From assembly GCF_023206215.1 (NCBI RefSeq), contig NZ_CP065800.1:3038001-3102000 (forward strand): DNA of 64,000 nt, written 5' to 3'. Below, piece after piece: positions 1-9,290 of this stretch. The notes under the pieces are model-generated. The model was not told the DNA's origin. It searched no databases and worked only from the letters and a program-made list of their open reading frames with translations. Source of the stretch: Butyrivibrio fibrisolvens (GTDB lineage Bacteria; Bacillota; Clostridia; Lachnospirales; Lachnospiraceae). Within the stretch, counting starts at the first letter, position 1. Every line of letters begins with the position of its first letter. The position numbers were made by a program, and so were the translations under genes.

Positions 1-2194
1 AGGACTTATAACCCAGGATCTTGGAGAAATCGCGGCTTGAAAGCCACATAAATGCAGGATTACGCGGAACTTCCTGTAACTTCTCATCCATATCCCGGAG
101 CATCCTTACACGGCTAAAGTCAATATCACTTATACATATCATGAACATTGGCTTTTTTTTGATTTCTATGAAGATAACGTCAAATTTCTGCCATCTGTAA
201 TAACCGTCTTTATTCTTGATCCTGAAGTATTCTGTTATGTATTCTTTATTGGTATTAGATATCTTGCCTATTATCTCTTCTTTGGAAAAAAAGTTAACGA
301 ACCTGTCTCTGTCAAGTTCATGTACGCTTTCATTTATAAACTGCTGACTATACTCATCACTTGACATGATATGATCAGCGATTGTATATTCAGAACTATT
401 AATATATATGTTCTCCACAGTCAGCTTCTCAGGATCCAGAACATCAATCTTGTTGTACTGAGTATAGATGAACTTAAGAAGAGCCTGCTGCTTCTCAGAT
501 CTTGCAGCCTGCTTATATACAGACATATTAAGGCTCGTTATAAGATAAGCAGATCTGTTTCTGTAAGTTGTGATATGCCTTGCCTGAAAAGTACAATTCT
601 GTCCGTTTAGTATATAGTCACAGGATTCCTGCTTGCCCGAGTTCTTACACCTTATAACAGCATTAACAAATATAGATGGGAGTTTCCTCTTGCCCTGGTT
701 TAGGAACTCCTCGGCTTCATCAAGACTGCTTAGATTCAACTCTTCCAGATGTTTAAGATAAGCAGGATTGCAGCTAAGGTAGATGAGTCTGTCTCTTCTC
801 ATCTCCATAATAGCCATGGGAAGACCCTCTTCATCAACATTGCCGCCGCTTAGATCAAGCGGATTTGCTGAGAACAGGTTAACCTTACCAATTCTGGTGT
901 AATATTTCCTCATACCCTCAGATTCTCTCTTAAGCTGAGAATTAAAGGTAACTTCTATCTTTTCAGGACGCGAATACAAAAATCCCTGAATATTCTCACA
1001 ACCTATTTTCCTAAGATAATCAGCAGCCTTCTGGGTCTCAACGCCTTCGGCAACTGTTTGTATCCCGAGATTTTTGGCCATGTTGATCATAGACTGAAGG
1101 ATGACTCTGGTCTCGTGGTTTTCTTCAAAACCGCGCATGAAGATCATATCAAGCTTGATACAGTCAAACTTGTAATCTTTGAGCATATTAAGAGATGAAT
1201 AACCGCTTCCAAAATCGTCAAGCCATACCTGATAGCCCAGTTTTCTGAATCTTTCAATACAGTCTCCGACTTTGCCGGGCTCTGTGGCAAAGATAGATTC
1301 CGTAACTTCCATATGGAACAGATCGCTGGATATTCCGTATTTCTTGATAGTATCATCAACTTCCGTTACGATGTCACCGCCAAGAAAGTCCTGCTGGGAC
1401 AGGTTGATAGACACAGGAACAACTACTGCGCCCAAGTCCAGCTTCTCTTTTATATCAATACATACAGATTCAAAGATGAACAGGTCAAGTTTTCTGATCA
1501 TCTGGTATTTTTCAAGTATAGGAACAAAATCTCCGGGAGATATCTTGCCTATCTCAGGATCATCCCATCTTGCAAGAGCTTCATAACCGCTCACTTCACC
1601 GGTCATAACACGAATCACAGCCTGATAGTAAGGAGTAATATGCCTTTGCTTTATAGCATTATCCAGTTTATCTATTATGAAACGCTCTCTTTGATACCTC
1701 TCATCTATAGCAGAATCATAATAGCCGAACATTGAGTCATACTTTTTCCTAATGCTGTCACAGGCAACCTTGGCCTTATTAAGACAAGAATGGGCATCGA
1801 AGTCCTTATCTGTAGGAAAATAGATACCTGCTCTCATCTGTAGATGGGTATCCATCCTGAAGGGAAGCATCTCATCACATACACCAACGATTTTGAATTC
1901 AAGATCAGCCTTGTCTGTCAGAACCCCAAAATGGTCAGACGCAATACGCCCGCACAGCTCCTGTGGAAAGAAAGCCTCAATAGTTCTTGCAACAGTAACA
2001 AGACAGTCATTGCCGGCTGCAAGTCCATATGCTTCATTATATGATCTGAAATTTTCCAGATTAAAATAGACGAACGCAATATCCTTACGTTCGGTAGGAT
2101 CATTGAGAACATGCTGAGCCATAGCGATAAAAGTGGCAAAATTAGGTAGTCCTGTCAGCTCATCTATTGTATTTCGCGGCTCGAGTTCACTCAC
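1..2194 (-). CDS. EAL-domain c-di-GMP phosphodiesterase with degenerate GGDEF and PAS domains (3' end outside window)
   Basis: Predicted cyclic-di-GMP phosphodiesterase, cytoplasmic as far as seen (no membrane segment in the visible part). At least 731 codons are present; the C-terminus runs off the left edge. The first ~160 residues look like a GGDEF domain (DELTGLPN near the start) but the active loop reads ASDHF, so cyclase activity is unlikely. The EAL domain follows: GYEALARW, VSINLSQQ, DDFGSGYSSL, KLDMIFMRG and AEGVET are all intact, so the hydrolase site looks active. The C-terminal third carries one or two PAS-like sensor domains. The chosen start is GTG at 2194, preceded by a GGAAGG-type ribosome site. 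An extended -10 promoter lies about 100 bases upstream. It is adjacent to, and codirectional with, a diguanylate cyclase, which suggests local control of c-di-GMP. What it senses is unknown. Confidence 0.85.
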   Translation of the reverse strand, partial: MSELEPRNTIDELTGLPNFATFIAMAQHVLNDPTERKDIAFVYFNLENFRSYNEAYGLAAGNDCLVTVARTIEAFFPQELCGRIASDHFGVLTDKADLEFKIVGVCDEMLPFRMDTHLQMRAGIYFPTDKDFDAHSCLNKAKVACDSIRKKYDSMFGYYDSAIDERYQRERFIIDKLDNAIKQRHITPYYQAVIRVMTGEVSGYEALARWDDPEIGKISPGDFVPILEKYQMIRKLDLFIFESVCIDIKEKLDLGAVVVPVSINLSQQDFLGGDIVTEVDDTIKKYGISSDLFHMEVTESIFATEPGKVGDCIERFRKLGYQVWLDDFGSGYSSLNMLKDYKFDCIKLDMIFMRGFEENHETRVILQSMINMAKNLGIQTVAEGVETQKAADYLRKIGCENIQGFLYSRPEKIEVTFNSQLKRESEGMRKYYTRIGKVNLFSANPLDLSGGNVDEEGLPMAIMEMRRDRLIYLSCNPAYLKHLEELNLSSLDEAEEFLNQGKRKLPSIFVNAVIRCKNSGKQESCDYILNGQNCTFQARHITTYRNRSAYLITSLNMSVYKQAARSEKQQALLKFIYTQYNKIDVLDPEKLTVENIYINSSEYTIADHIMSSDEYSQQFINESVHELDRDRFVNFFSKEEIIGKISNTNKEYITEYFRIKNKDGYYRWQKFDVIFIEIKKKPMFMICISDIDFSRVRMLRDMDEKLQEVPRNPAFMWLSSRDFSKILGYKS

Positions 2195-2298
2195 AGACTT
2201 ATTCTTCCTTTCCAAGTGTATTACTACAGATGATAAAAAGGTTTCCAAATAAGTATATCGGCATAAATAGATTATTTTTTAGAAATATACATACCAAT

Positions 2299-2307
2299 AT
2301 TATACCA
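2299..2307 (-). promoter_or_regulatory. Extended -10 promoter of the EAL gene
   Basis: On the minus strand the sequence reads TGGTATAAT, a perfect TATAAT with an upstream TG extension. A good -35 is not visible (CTTATC at 17-base spacing), as is usual for extended -10 promoters. It leaves a leader of about 100 bases before the GTG start. No c-di-GMP riboswitch consensus was recognised in that leader. Confidence 0.55.
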
Positions 2308-2362
2308 TAAATGACCCCCTGGATAAGGAGATAAGGGATCATCTGACTAGTGTACTGACTCA

Positions 2363-2379
2363 TTCATATTTAATCAAAT
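2363..2379. promoter_or_regulatory. Half-palindrome shared with the upstream region of the diguanylate cyclase
   Basis: TTCATATTTAATCAAAT here matches TTCATATTTGATCAAAC at 4088-4104 in 15 of 17 positions. The two copies lie upstream of the EAL gene and the GGDEF gene respectively, so a shared regulator site is possible. The copy here lacks the second palindromic arm. The rest of the gap 2195-2432 holds only the promoter and AT-rich sequence. Confidence 0.3.
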
Positions 2380-2432
2380 TACTTGTCTATGAATTTATCT
2401 ACTGCGTCATAAAATCTTGACAATGATTAGAT

Positions 2433-4058
2433 TCACTTCCGCGCGGCTTTCCTCATACGCTTATTCTCATACATGAGGTTGTCGGCCCTTTTCATGACAT
2501 CTATAGTTGTCTTATCCCTTGTTTTATCATATACTGCAAATCCCTTGGATATCCATACCTGCTCCCAAGGCTTATCAGCCTTTTCATTGATCGTTTTGAC
2601 TTTATCATCAAACTGCTCTAGCAATACCTGCATATTACTAAGGTCTTCTTTTTGCAGGATAACATTAAATTCATCTCCGCCCATTCTAAATACAGGGCTA
2701 TGTTTAAACACATCACTTATAGCAAAACAGGCTGTCTTTAAGAATATATCTCCCTTGTCATGTCCGTATCTGTCGTTTATAAGCTTAAGATTGTCGCAGT
2801 CAAATGTTCCTATAGCAAATTCTACGCTGTCAGGATCTATATCAATCTCTTTTTGGATCTGCTCAAGGGTATTGGTCAATGCCCCTTTATTCTTGACATG
2901 GGTAAGTGAATCCACAAACACCTGTGAACTTAGATCGCTAATATGCTCTTTGACATTATCAGATAGATTCTGGAAAGCTCTTGTAAGTCTTCCAAGTTCA
3001 TCATCTTTATCATAAGTCAAAGTAAAGTCATATTCTCCCTTCTCAACCTTCTCAGCCGCTTTAGTAAGCTGTTCTAAGGGGCTTGTAAGCCTTTTGGTAT
3101 ATATCATCATAAAAATACTGGCAAGAATCAGAACTTCGACAGAGCATATAGCGATATTAAGAACAAGCCTCTTAGATGTTGCCTGAGTCTGAGCTATCGG
3201 AATCGATACATTAAACCGCATCCCGTTACTTAGAGGGAGCCAGACAGCTTTTTTGTCTACCCCTTCATATGAATACCGAACTACATTGTCATCATCAATA
3301 GCAGTATTGTACGGTATCTCAAATGCAGTTCCGGCTTCAAGCTTTGTCACATCTATGAAGGGATGATAAAAAAGATATCCGTTTTCATCACTAAGGAATG
3401 CATAACCTTTATTTGGAAGTCTTATAACATCAACTTCCTGCGCCATAGTAGAATAGTCAACCTCTATACCAACAACCCCGATAAACCTGTCTTTATAGTA
3501 AACAGGCGCATCATAGGATATAACATATGCATCAAGATTCTCAGTGATATAAGGAGGTAACCAGATGGCTTTACCTTCATGTTTGGGAACTGTGAACCAG
3601 ACAAGTTTGGAAGTATCCTCAACATCGTAAAGGGTGATATCAGTAACTTCATGTTCCTTGAATCCTTCTCCCTCAACATTCACATACCAAAATCCCTTGA
3701 CATCAGTAGAAACTGATGGATCTATACGATAATAATAGGTCAGAACGCCCTTGGTCTTTGATGCCATCATGTCAAAATAATCGCAGACAATCTCCATATG
3801 AGCCTCAAGGTCATCCTTGCCCAGGCCTTCAAGATGATTCTCAGCGTAATCAGTGACCTTGATCACAGTATCCTCAACACTGTCAAAATAATAATCAAGA
3901 CTTCGAACTCCCGCTTCGCACATGTTCATAAGAATCTCTTCGGATTCGCGGCTCTCGGTCCTCTGAATATAGACCGCACTAAGAAAAGTGACGAGCATAA
4001 GCGCCCCACAGACAATCAAAAGCATGGTTACCGTGATCCTTGTTCTTAATGAACGCAT
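2433..4058 (-). CDS. Membrane-bound Cache-HAMP-GGDEF diguanylate cyclase
   Basis: Predicted diguanylate cyclase making c-di-GMP from two GTP in response to an extracellular ligand. Layout of the 541 residues: a transmembrane helix near residues 9-29, an extracellular double-Cache-like sensor domain to about 285 (YYRIDPS, VVGIEVDYS), a second transmembrane helix near 290-312, a HAMP linker (RLTSPLEQL to DDELGRLTRAF), then the GGDEF domain. The active-site motif GGDEF is intact at about 460-464 (FRMGGDEFNVIL). The usual RxxD inhibitory site just before it is replaced by KHSP, so product feedback inhibition may be lost. The start ATG follows an AGAGAG ribosome site. The palindrome at 4088-4109 lies 30 bases upstream. 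Family assignment is firm; the ligand is unknown. Confidence 0.92.
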   Translation of the reverse strand: MRSLRTRITVTMLLIVCGALMLVTFLSAVYIQRTESRESEEILMNMCEAGVRSLDYYFDSVEDTVIKVTDYAENHLEGLGKDDLEAHMEIVCDYFDMMASKTKGVLTYYYRIDPSVSTDVKGFWYVNVEGEGFKEHEVTDITLYDVEDTSKLVWFTVPKHEGKAIWLPPYITENLDAYVISYDAPVYYKDRFIGVVGIEVDYSTMAQEVDVIRLPNKGYAFLSDENGYLFYHPFIDVTKLEAGTAFEIPYNTAIDDDNVVRYSYEGVDKKAVWLPLSNGMRFNVSIPIAQTQATSKRLVLNIAICSVEVLILASIFMMIYTKRLTSPLEQLTKAAEKVEKGEYDFTLTYDKDDELGRLTRAFQNLSDNVKEHISDLSSQVFVDSLTHVKNKGALTNTLEQIQKEIDIDPDSVEFAIGTFDCDNLKLINDRYGHDKGDIFLKTACFAISDVFKHSPVFRMGGDEFNVILQKEDLSNMQVLLEQFDDKVKTINEKADKPWEQVWISKGFAVYDKTRDKTTIDVMKRADNLMYENKRMRKAARK

Positions 4059-4087
4059 AGAACTCTCTCTTTTAGTATGCAGGCATG

Positions 4088-4109
4088 TTCATATTTGATC
4101 AAACATGAA
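4088..4109. promoter_or_regulatory. 22-bp near-palindrome upstream of the diguanylate cyclase
   Basis: TTCATATTTGA / TCAAACATGAA is an inverted repeat with one mismatched pair, centred on TGATCA. It lies 30 bases before the cyclase start. A related half copy precedes the EAL gene at 2363-2379. It has no T-run, so an operator is more likely than a terminator; the binding protein is not known. Confidence 0.4.
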
Positions 4110-4203
4110 TGAACCAGTAAATTAGTCCAAAAACTCATTTCCTTTTCTTATATCGGGTAAAACAGCTCATATACTGAGATAATATTAGGATCTATTTGCG
4201 AAA

Positions 4204-4244
4204 AAATAGGCTGCGCAATAATCATTTAATGCGACAGCCTATTT
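4204..4244 (-). terminator. Intrinsic terminator after xpt
   Basis: On the minus strand AAATAGGCTG pairs with CAGCCTATTT across a loop and is followed by a run of six T. It closes the nucleoside uptake operon 25 bases past the xpt stop. Confidence 0.85.
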
Positions 4245-4269
4245 AAAATCAATTATATTTGATCATCGA

Positions 4270-4851
4270 TCAATCCTGTTTTCTGAAAGTAAGTCCCTTA
4301 TCTTCATCCATGGCATCCACGATAGCAAGTGATGTTACATCATATCCCTCACCGCGAAGTCTCTTACCACCATCCTGGAAGCCCTTCTCTATTGCGATGC
4401 CGATACCCTCAACCTTGGCTCCAGCCTGATTGCAGATATCAATAAGACCATTCATGGCTTTACCTACAGCAAGGAAGTCATCCACCAGAAGGACCTTATC
4501 ATTAGATGAAAGAAATTTCTTGGCAAGAGTTACATTGTAATCCTTGTCATAAGTAAAAGAATGAACTACTGATGTATAAAGATCTCCATCAAGATTTCTA
4601 CTCTTGGCTTTCTTGGCAAAAACAACAGGAACACCGAAGTATCTTGCTGTCATACAGGCGATAGCAATACCTGACGCCTCAACTGTAAGGACTTTATTGA
4701 TCCCCTTGTCCTTATATTTGTCATAAAATGCCTGTCCGATCTTATCAAGAAGATCTACGTCCAGCTGATGATTCAAAAAGCTGTCTACTTTTAAAATGTT
4801 TCCTGCCCTAACCTGTCCGTCTCTGGCAATACGTTCTTCCAGAAAATTCAT
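4270..4851 (-). CDS. xpt: Xanthine phosphoribosyltransferase
   Basis: Converts xanthine and PRPP to XMP in cytoplasmic purine salvage. The 193-residue length is typical of Firmicute Xpt. The PRPP-binding loop is [16 protein letters not shown], and [21 protein letters not shown] is the usual hood/ribose-binding stretch. The start has a good AGGAG site seven bases upstream. It is the last gene of the leftward operon bmp-ABC-tetR-xpt, which links uptake of nucleosides with base salvage. In Bacillus xpt sits behind a guanine riboswitch; the 86-base gap upstream here has none, only a small hairpin at 4911-4930. Control is therefore more likely through the operon promoter near 10.7 kb. Confidence 0.93.
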   Translation of the reverse strand: MNFLEERIARDGQVRAGNILKVDSFLNHQLDVDLLDKIGQAFYDKYKDKGINKVLTVEASGIAIACMTARYFGVPVVFAKKAKSRNLDGDLYTSVVHSFTYDKDYNVTLAKKFLSSNDKVLLVDDFLAVGKAMNGLIDICNQAGAKVEGIGIAIEKGFQDGGKRLRGEGYDVTSLAIVDAMDEDKGLTFRKQD

Positions 4852-4910
4852 GTCTGTTCTCCTTGCTGGGTATATCTTTTATAGTTTTGGTATACCGATA
4901 TTATTATTAT

Positions 4911-4930
4911 CTCAAACTTCTTGAGTTATT
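4911..4930. repeat. Minimal copy of the AAACTTC hairpin family
   Basis: CTCAAACTTCTTGAGTTATT holds a 5-bp stem (CTCAA/TTGAG) and begins and ends like the larger palindromic elements at 26913, 30341 and 35930 (CTCAAACTTC at the left, AGTTAT at the right). It sits between tetR and xpt. It may be a decayed copy or a chance match. Confidence 0.3.
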
Positions 4931-4937
4931 ATTTTTC

Positions 4938-5531
4938 TTATTTCATATACGGCTTAACCGTATTTAAAATAAGCTGTCTGCTCAAGGCAAAATACTCTGT
5001 CATGTCAATTTTATTCTCATCTATGAGATACTGAATCGTAAATCCCTCAAGCATTGATACATACTGAGCCGGAAGGATCTCTTTGAGATTATCCGGAAGA
5101 TCCGGTACGTATTTTACAAGAACATCTCTGATCTCCTGTCTCCACAGGTCATACGACTGTGAAAAACGTGTTCTGGTATCCTCATCAGTTCTGCTCTGTA
5201 CCCAGAAATCCATCTCTGCATGGTTGTATTCAGGGAAGTTCTTGAGAAGATTCTCTTCATTTTTAGAAAAAACTTCAAGAGCTGATTCAAGTGTATCCTC
5301 AGTATTATCACGTAGCTCCTCTCGAAGCTTTGGAAAAATATCCAGGATTCTCTTTTGCATGGCAACAAGGATCTCTTCCTTGGTTTTGTAATAGTATAAA
5401 ACATTGGACTGGAGCATATCAGCTTCTTTGGCAATAAGACTGATCCTGGTTCCGCTTATTGTATGAGATTCGATTACGCGAAGTGTTGCGTCCAGTATTT
5501 TCTCTTCATTGTTCTTTTCGATATTCTTCAT
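4938..5531 (-). CDS. TetR-family transcriptional regulator
   Basis: DNA-binding regulator of 197 residues. The N-terminal helix-turn-helix spans roughly residues 10-57 (KILDATLRVIES, then RISLIAKEADMLQSNVLYYY, ending KTKEEIL), typical of TetR. The remainder is an all-helical ligand-binding and dimer domain that I cannot assign to a named ligand. It starts nine bases after the permease stop with a GGAG site, inside the nucleoside transporter operon. By position it probably senses a purine or nucleoside and controls its own operon. The palindromes at 10746-10763 and 10800-10817 are candidate targets. That link is inference from position. Confidence 0.88.
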   Translation of the reverse strand: MKNIEKNNEEKILDATLRVIESHTISGTRISLIAKEADMLQSNVLYYYKTKEEILVAMQKRILDIFPKLREELRDNTEDTLESALEVFSKNEENLLKNFPEYNHAEMDFWVQSRTDEDTRTRFSQSYDLWRQEIRDVLVKYVPDLPDNLKEILPAQYVSMLEGFTIQYLIDENKIDMTEYFALSRQLILNTVKPYMK

Positions 5532-5540
5532 TTAGTCTCC

Positions 5541-6524
5541 TCATCTGTCTTCGCGGAAGTATGACCTTCCAAGTGCTGACGGTGGTTGATTCTCAGGCTT
5601 ATTACGCTTACTTGTGATGACCAGTACTACGATTGTTACAACATATGGAAGCATCTTAACAAGCTCTGATGTAGCTCTTGTAAGACCCGGAATGTATATA
5701 TAAAGAACATAAAGCGCTCCAAATACAAGCGATCCCCAGATAGCATTGTTGGGATTCCATAAAGCCAGGATAACAAGGGCTATAGCAAGCCATCCTCTGT
5801 CACCAAATCCGTTATTGGACCATGTTCCGTGGAGATATTCCATTACGAAATAGAGTCCTCCAAGTCCTGCGATCATAGCGCCTATAACTGTAGAATAATA
5901 CTTATTTTTCTTAACATCGATTCCTGCTGCATCTGCAACTGCAGGATTCTCACCTACTGCTATTAGGTTAAGGCCTTTTCTTGTTTTAGTTAAAAACCAG
6001 GTAATAATAACGGCTATAACAATAGAAAGATATGTAAGGAAGCCATATGAAAACAATAATTTGCCTACAACAGGTATATTCTGAAGTGCCTTAGGAAGAA
6101 ATGCGCCAAAGCCTTCTGCTGTGTGAGCTACGGATATCTGTCCTACACCACCTGCGAGTTTTGAAAGTGATCCTCCAAAGAAATTACCAAATCCTACGCC
6201 AAAAGTGGTAAGTGCAAGGCCTACAACATTCTGATTAGAACGTAGTGATACAGTAAGTACACTGTACAAAAGACCGCCAAGTCCGCTTGCAATAAGACTG
6301 CAAAGTATAGCTATAAGAACTCCTACCACTTTAGAAGGATCATCCGTATTATTTTCATAAAGAAAGGCTCCCATAAGGCCTGAAATACCGCCCATGTACA
6401 TTATACCCGGGATTCCAAGATTCAGGTTACCTGATTTTTCTGTAATGATCTCACCAGTTGCGCCGAACAAAAGAGGTACAGCCTGCCCTATTGCCGCAAC
6501 CAAAAATGTAAGAAGAAGTGTCAT
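5541..6524 (-). CDS. Nucleoside ABC transporter permease, NupQ/YufQ type
   Basis: Inner-membrane permease of a BMP-type nucleoside importer, 327 residues with about 8-10 hydrophobic helices. Family marks include GATGEIITEKSGNLNLGIPG near the start, VGENPAVADAAGIDV in the cytoplasmic loop, and DRGWLAIALVILALWNPN. It pairs with the longer permease just upstream, to which it is coupled by a four-base ATGA overlap. The predicted substrate class, guanosine or other purine nucleosides, follows from the family and from the neighbouring xpt gene, not from a binding site I can see. Confidence 0.9.
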   Translation of the reverse strand: MTLLLTFLVAAIGQAVPLLFGATGEIITEKSGNLNLGIPGIMYMGGISGLMGAFLYENNTDDPSKVVGVLIAILCSLIASGLGGLLYSVLTVSLRSNQNVVGLALTTFGVGFGNFFGGSLSKLAGGVGQISVAHTAEGFGAFLPKALQNIPVVGKLLFSYGFLTYLSIVIAVIITWFLTKTRKGLNLIAVGENPAVADAAGIDVKKNKYYSTVIGAMIAGLGGLYFVMEYLHGTWSNNGFGDRGWLAIALVILALWNPNNAIWGSLVFGALYVLYIYIPGLTRATSELVKMLPYVVTIVVLVITSKRNKPENQPPSALGRSYFREDR

Positions 6525-7630
6525 GCTGCATCCTCCTTTTTCTTCTCAACTCGTACCCTATATTTGATGAAAAATTCACATCCAATAAGGAAGAATATGA
6601 TGATACCTGTGATGATGTCAGATGCATTCTCGTTAAGTCCGTACTGAGAAGCTATCTGAATAGCACCCTGCTGCATGAATACAAGAAATGCTGATACAAG
6701 GAGCATTCCAAGAGGATTAAGATTAGCCATCCAGGCTACTATGATTGCTGTAAAACCTCTTCCACCTGCTGTAGAGGTAGATATCGTATGGCTTGCGCCG
6801 CTTACGATGACTGCGCCTGCAAGGCCGCAGATTCCGGAAGAAATAAGCATAGTACGGATCACTACCTTCTTAACATTGATACCGGCATAGTTAGCTGTAT
6901 TGTGGCTTTCACCTACAACTGCGATCTCATAACCGTGCTTGGTATATTTCATGTATATAGCCATCATAATAGTTACAACTAATACTATGATTATATTAAG
7001 AGTATAGTCTGAGTTTAGTATCTTAGGAAACCAACCGCCTTTATTGGCAGAATTGATGATACCCACAGAGTTAGATCCTGACGGATTCTCCCAGAATACT
7101 ATCAAAAAGGTTATTATCTGCATTGCGACATAATTGAGCATCAGTGTAAACAAAGATTCATTGGTATTAAAATGTGCCTTGAAAAATGCAGGTAAAAATC
7201 CCCATATGATACCTGCGCATGCTGATGCTATAAGTATAAGGATTATAAGAAGCACACTAGGAAGGCTTCCCTGATATATCATAAGTGCTGCTGTAGCAGC
7301 TCCTCCCATAAGGATCTGGCCTTCTGCTCCAAGATTCCAGAATCTCATTTTAAATGCAGGCATAAGTCCCACACCTATAAGCAGTAGTACTACAGTCTCT
7401 CTGACTGTCACCCAGATACGGCGCCTTGAACCTACTGCTCCGTCTATGATACCCGAATATACGTTAAGCGGATTCTGACCTGTTATTCCTACGATTACGA
7501 TCGCACATACGACAAGAGCTATAAGAACAGCGGTAAGTCTGATCCCCCATGCCTTCCAGACAGATATGGTATCACGCTTTGAAAGATGAACTGACATACG
7601 TGATGATGTTTTTGTACTTATCTTACTCAT
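6521..7630 (-). CDS. Nucleoside ABC transporter permease, NupP/YufP type
   Basis: Second membrane subunit of the importer, 369 residues. A cytoplasmic N-terminus of about 25 residues is followed by roughly ten membrane helices. The family stretch MRFWNLGAEGQILMGG is present, as is VGESHNTANYAGINV, which matches the coupling loop of its partner. Its ATG overlaps the ATPase stop (TAATG) and an AGGAG site lies at the ATPase end, so the two are translationally coupled. With the partner permease and the ATPase it forms the transport channel across the cytoplasmic membrane. Confidence 0.9.
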   Translation of the reverse strand: MSKISTKTSSRMSVHLSKRDTISVWKAWGIRLTAVLIALVVCAIVIVGITGQNPLNVYSGIIDGAVGSRRRIWVTVRETVVLLLIGVGLMPAFKMRFWNLGAEGQILMGGAATAALMIYQGSLPSVLLIILILIASACAGIIWGFLPAFFKAHFNTNESLFTLMLNYVAMQIITFLIVFWENPSGSNSVGIINSANKGGWFPKILNSDYTLNIIIVLVVTIMMAIYMKYTKHGYEIAVVGESHNTANYAGINVKKVVIRTMLISSGICGLAGAVIVSGASHTISTSTAGGRGFTAIIVAWMANLNPLGMLLVSAFLVFMQQGAIQIASQYGLNENASDIITGIIIFFLIGCEFFIKYRVRVEKKKEDAA

Positions 7631-9162
7631 TAAACTCCTGCCTTTCTGGCACCTGTCATGTACATACCGATTTCTTCTTTGGTTGTAAGCTTGGCATTAA
7701 CTATGCAGCTAATCCTGCCTTCACACAGTACCAGTATTCTGTCGCACAACTGCAGTAGTACATCAAGATCTTCTCCGACGCACATAACTGCAACACCTTT
7801 TTCTTTCTGCTCATTAAGAAGGTTATAGATTGTGTATGAAGATGTAATATCAAGACCTCTTACAGGATATGCAACCATAAGAACATCAGGATTAAGTGCG
7901 ATCTCACGTCCTACCAATATCTTCTGTACATTACCACCTGAAAGTCTTCTGACAGGTGTATCAATATCGGGAGTTGCAACTTCGAGCTTATCTACAATCC
8001 TTTTCGCAAGCTTCTGAGGTGTCTTTCTGTCGGTAAAAAATCTGCTCTTACCTGATCTGTAACTTCTGATCATCATATTGTCAGTAAGGTCCATAGAGCC
8101 TACAAGACCCATTCCAAGTCTGTCTTCAGGTACGAAAGAAAGGCTTATCTTAAGATTCTGGATCTCCCTGACAGTTTTTTCAGAAAGTTTCTCAACATTT
8201 GCTCCGTTTGGAGGATAATAAAGGATCTCTCCGCTGTCTATTTTCTGTATGCCGGCTATTGCTTCAAGAAGCTCTTTTTGTCCATTGCCGGATATACCAG
8301 CAATGCCGAGTATCTCTCCGCTTTTTGCAACAAATGAGATATCCTTGAGTATAGAAAGGCCTTCACTGTTTCTAACTGTTACGCCTCTCATCTCGATACG
8401 TTTCTCGGGCTTTTGAGGATCACTTCTTTGGATATTGAGTTCTACCTTTTCTCCTACCATAAGCTCAGTCAGAGAAGCAGCTGTAGCATCCTTGGTCTCA
8501 ACTACGCCCTCGCACTTACCCTTTCGAAGGACAGCTACACGGTCTGATATCTCAAGAACCTCATTAAGTTTATGAGTGATTATTATGATAGACTTACCAA
8601 GAAGCTTCATCTTCTTAAGAACTGTAAAAAGACGCTGCGTCTCCTGAGGTGTCAGAACTGCAGTCGGCTCATCGAAGATAAGGATATCAGCTCCGCGGTA
8701 CAGAACTTTAACGATCTCTACGATCTGTTTCTGGGAAACAGACATGTTGTAGATCTTCTCTGCAGGAGTAAGGTCAAAACCATACTTACTCACAAGAGCA
8801 TCTATCTCCTGATTAACCTTCTTCATATCAAGCTTCATAGCGCCATCAAGCCCTAGAATTATATTCTGGGCTGCTGTCAGTATATCTATAAGCTTGAAAT
8901 GCTGGTGGATCATACCAATTCCAAGATCAAAGGCATCTTTGGGGCAGTTGATGGATACCTCTTTACCATTTATGAGTATCTGACCCTCGTCCGGATAATA
9001 GATTCCGGAGAGCATATTCATAAGGGTTGTCTTACCGCTTCCATTTTCGCCAAGAATAGAGAGAATCTCGCCCTTTTTAAGGGCGAGATCTACCTGATTA
9101 TTGGCAACTACACTACCAAAGCGCTTTGTAACACCTTTAAGTTCTATCGCGTAATTTTCCAT
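7630..9162 (-). CDS. Nucleoside ABC transporter ATPase (two ABC domains)
   Basis: ATP-hydrolysing subunit, 510 residues, made of two fused ABC domains like RbsA and NupA. The first domain has Walker A GENGSGKTT, a slightly changed signature MSVSQKQ and Walker B ILIFDEPTAVL. The second has a degenerate Walker A (GISGNGQKE), an intact LSGGNVQK signature and a Walker B ending VAYPVRGLD, the pattern expected for the non-hydrolysing half of this family. It follows the binding lipoprotein after a 113-base gap that contains decamer repeats and a hairpin, which may set different amounts of the two proteins. Confidence 0.93.
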   Translation of the reverse strand: MENYAIELKGVTKRFGSVVANNQVDLALKKGEILSILGENGSGKTTLMNMLSGIYYPDEGQILINGKEVSINCPKDAFDLGIGMIHQHFKLIDILTAAQNIILGLDGAMKLDMKKVNQEIDALVSKYGFDLTPAEKIYNMSVSQKQIVEIVKVLYRGADILIFDEPTAVLTPQETQRLFTVLKKMKLLGKSIIIITHKLNEVLEISDRVAVLRKGKCEGVVETKDATAASLTELMVGEKVELNIQRSDPQKPEKRIEMRGVTVRNSEGLSILKDISFVAKSGEILGIAGISGNGQKELLEAIAGIQKIDSGEILYYPPNGANVEKLSEKTVREIQNLKISLSFVPEDRLGMGLVGSMDLTDNMMIRSYRSGKSRFFTDRKTPQKLAKRIVDKLEVATPDIDTPVRRLSGGNVQKILVGREIALNPDVLMVAYPVRGLDITSSYTIYNLLNEQKEKGVAVMCVGEDLDVLLQLCDRILVLCEGRISCIVNAKLTTKEEIGMYMTGARKAGV

Positions 9163-9190
9163 AATAATCCTACTTTTTAACTTTAATTAG

Positions 9191-9290
9191 TTCGCATTCA
9201 TTTGCATTAAGTGCTCTTGTCTGCACTTACAATCTCTATTTTGTATCACTATGCATTAGTTTGCATTAGTTTGCATTATTTTGCATTAGA
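9191..9290. repeat. Decamer repeats spanning the BMP stop codon
   Basis: Four adjacent 10-bp units occupy 9251-9290 (ATGCATTAGT, TTGCATTAGT, TTGCATTATT, TTGCATTAGA) and two looser ones lie at 9191-9210. The unit at 9271 contains the stop codon of the BMP gene and the unit at 9281 encodes its last residues. The arrangement suggests slippage duplication of the gene's 3' end. Confidence 0.7.
9208..9231 (-). other. Intercistronic hairpin between BMP and ATPase genes
   Basis: TAAGTGC and GCACTTA form a perfect seven-pair stem around an eight-base loop. There is no T-run on either strand, so it is not a standard terminator. By position it may stabilise the upstream lipoprotein message. Confidence 0.4.

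Noticed and set aside
2195..2298. c-di-GMP riboswitch before the EAL gene
   Set aside because: No GEMM-type conserved segments in the leader.
4852..4937. Guanine riboswitch upstream of xpt
   Set aside because: The 86-base gap has none of the conserved purine-riboswitch core; the gene is internal to an operon.
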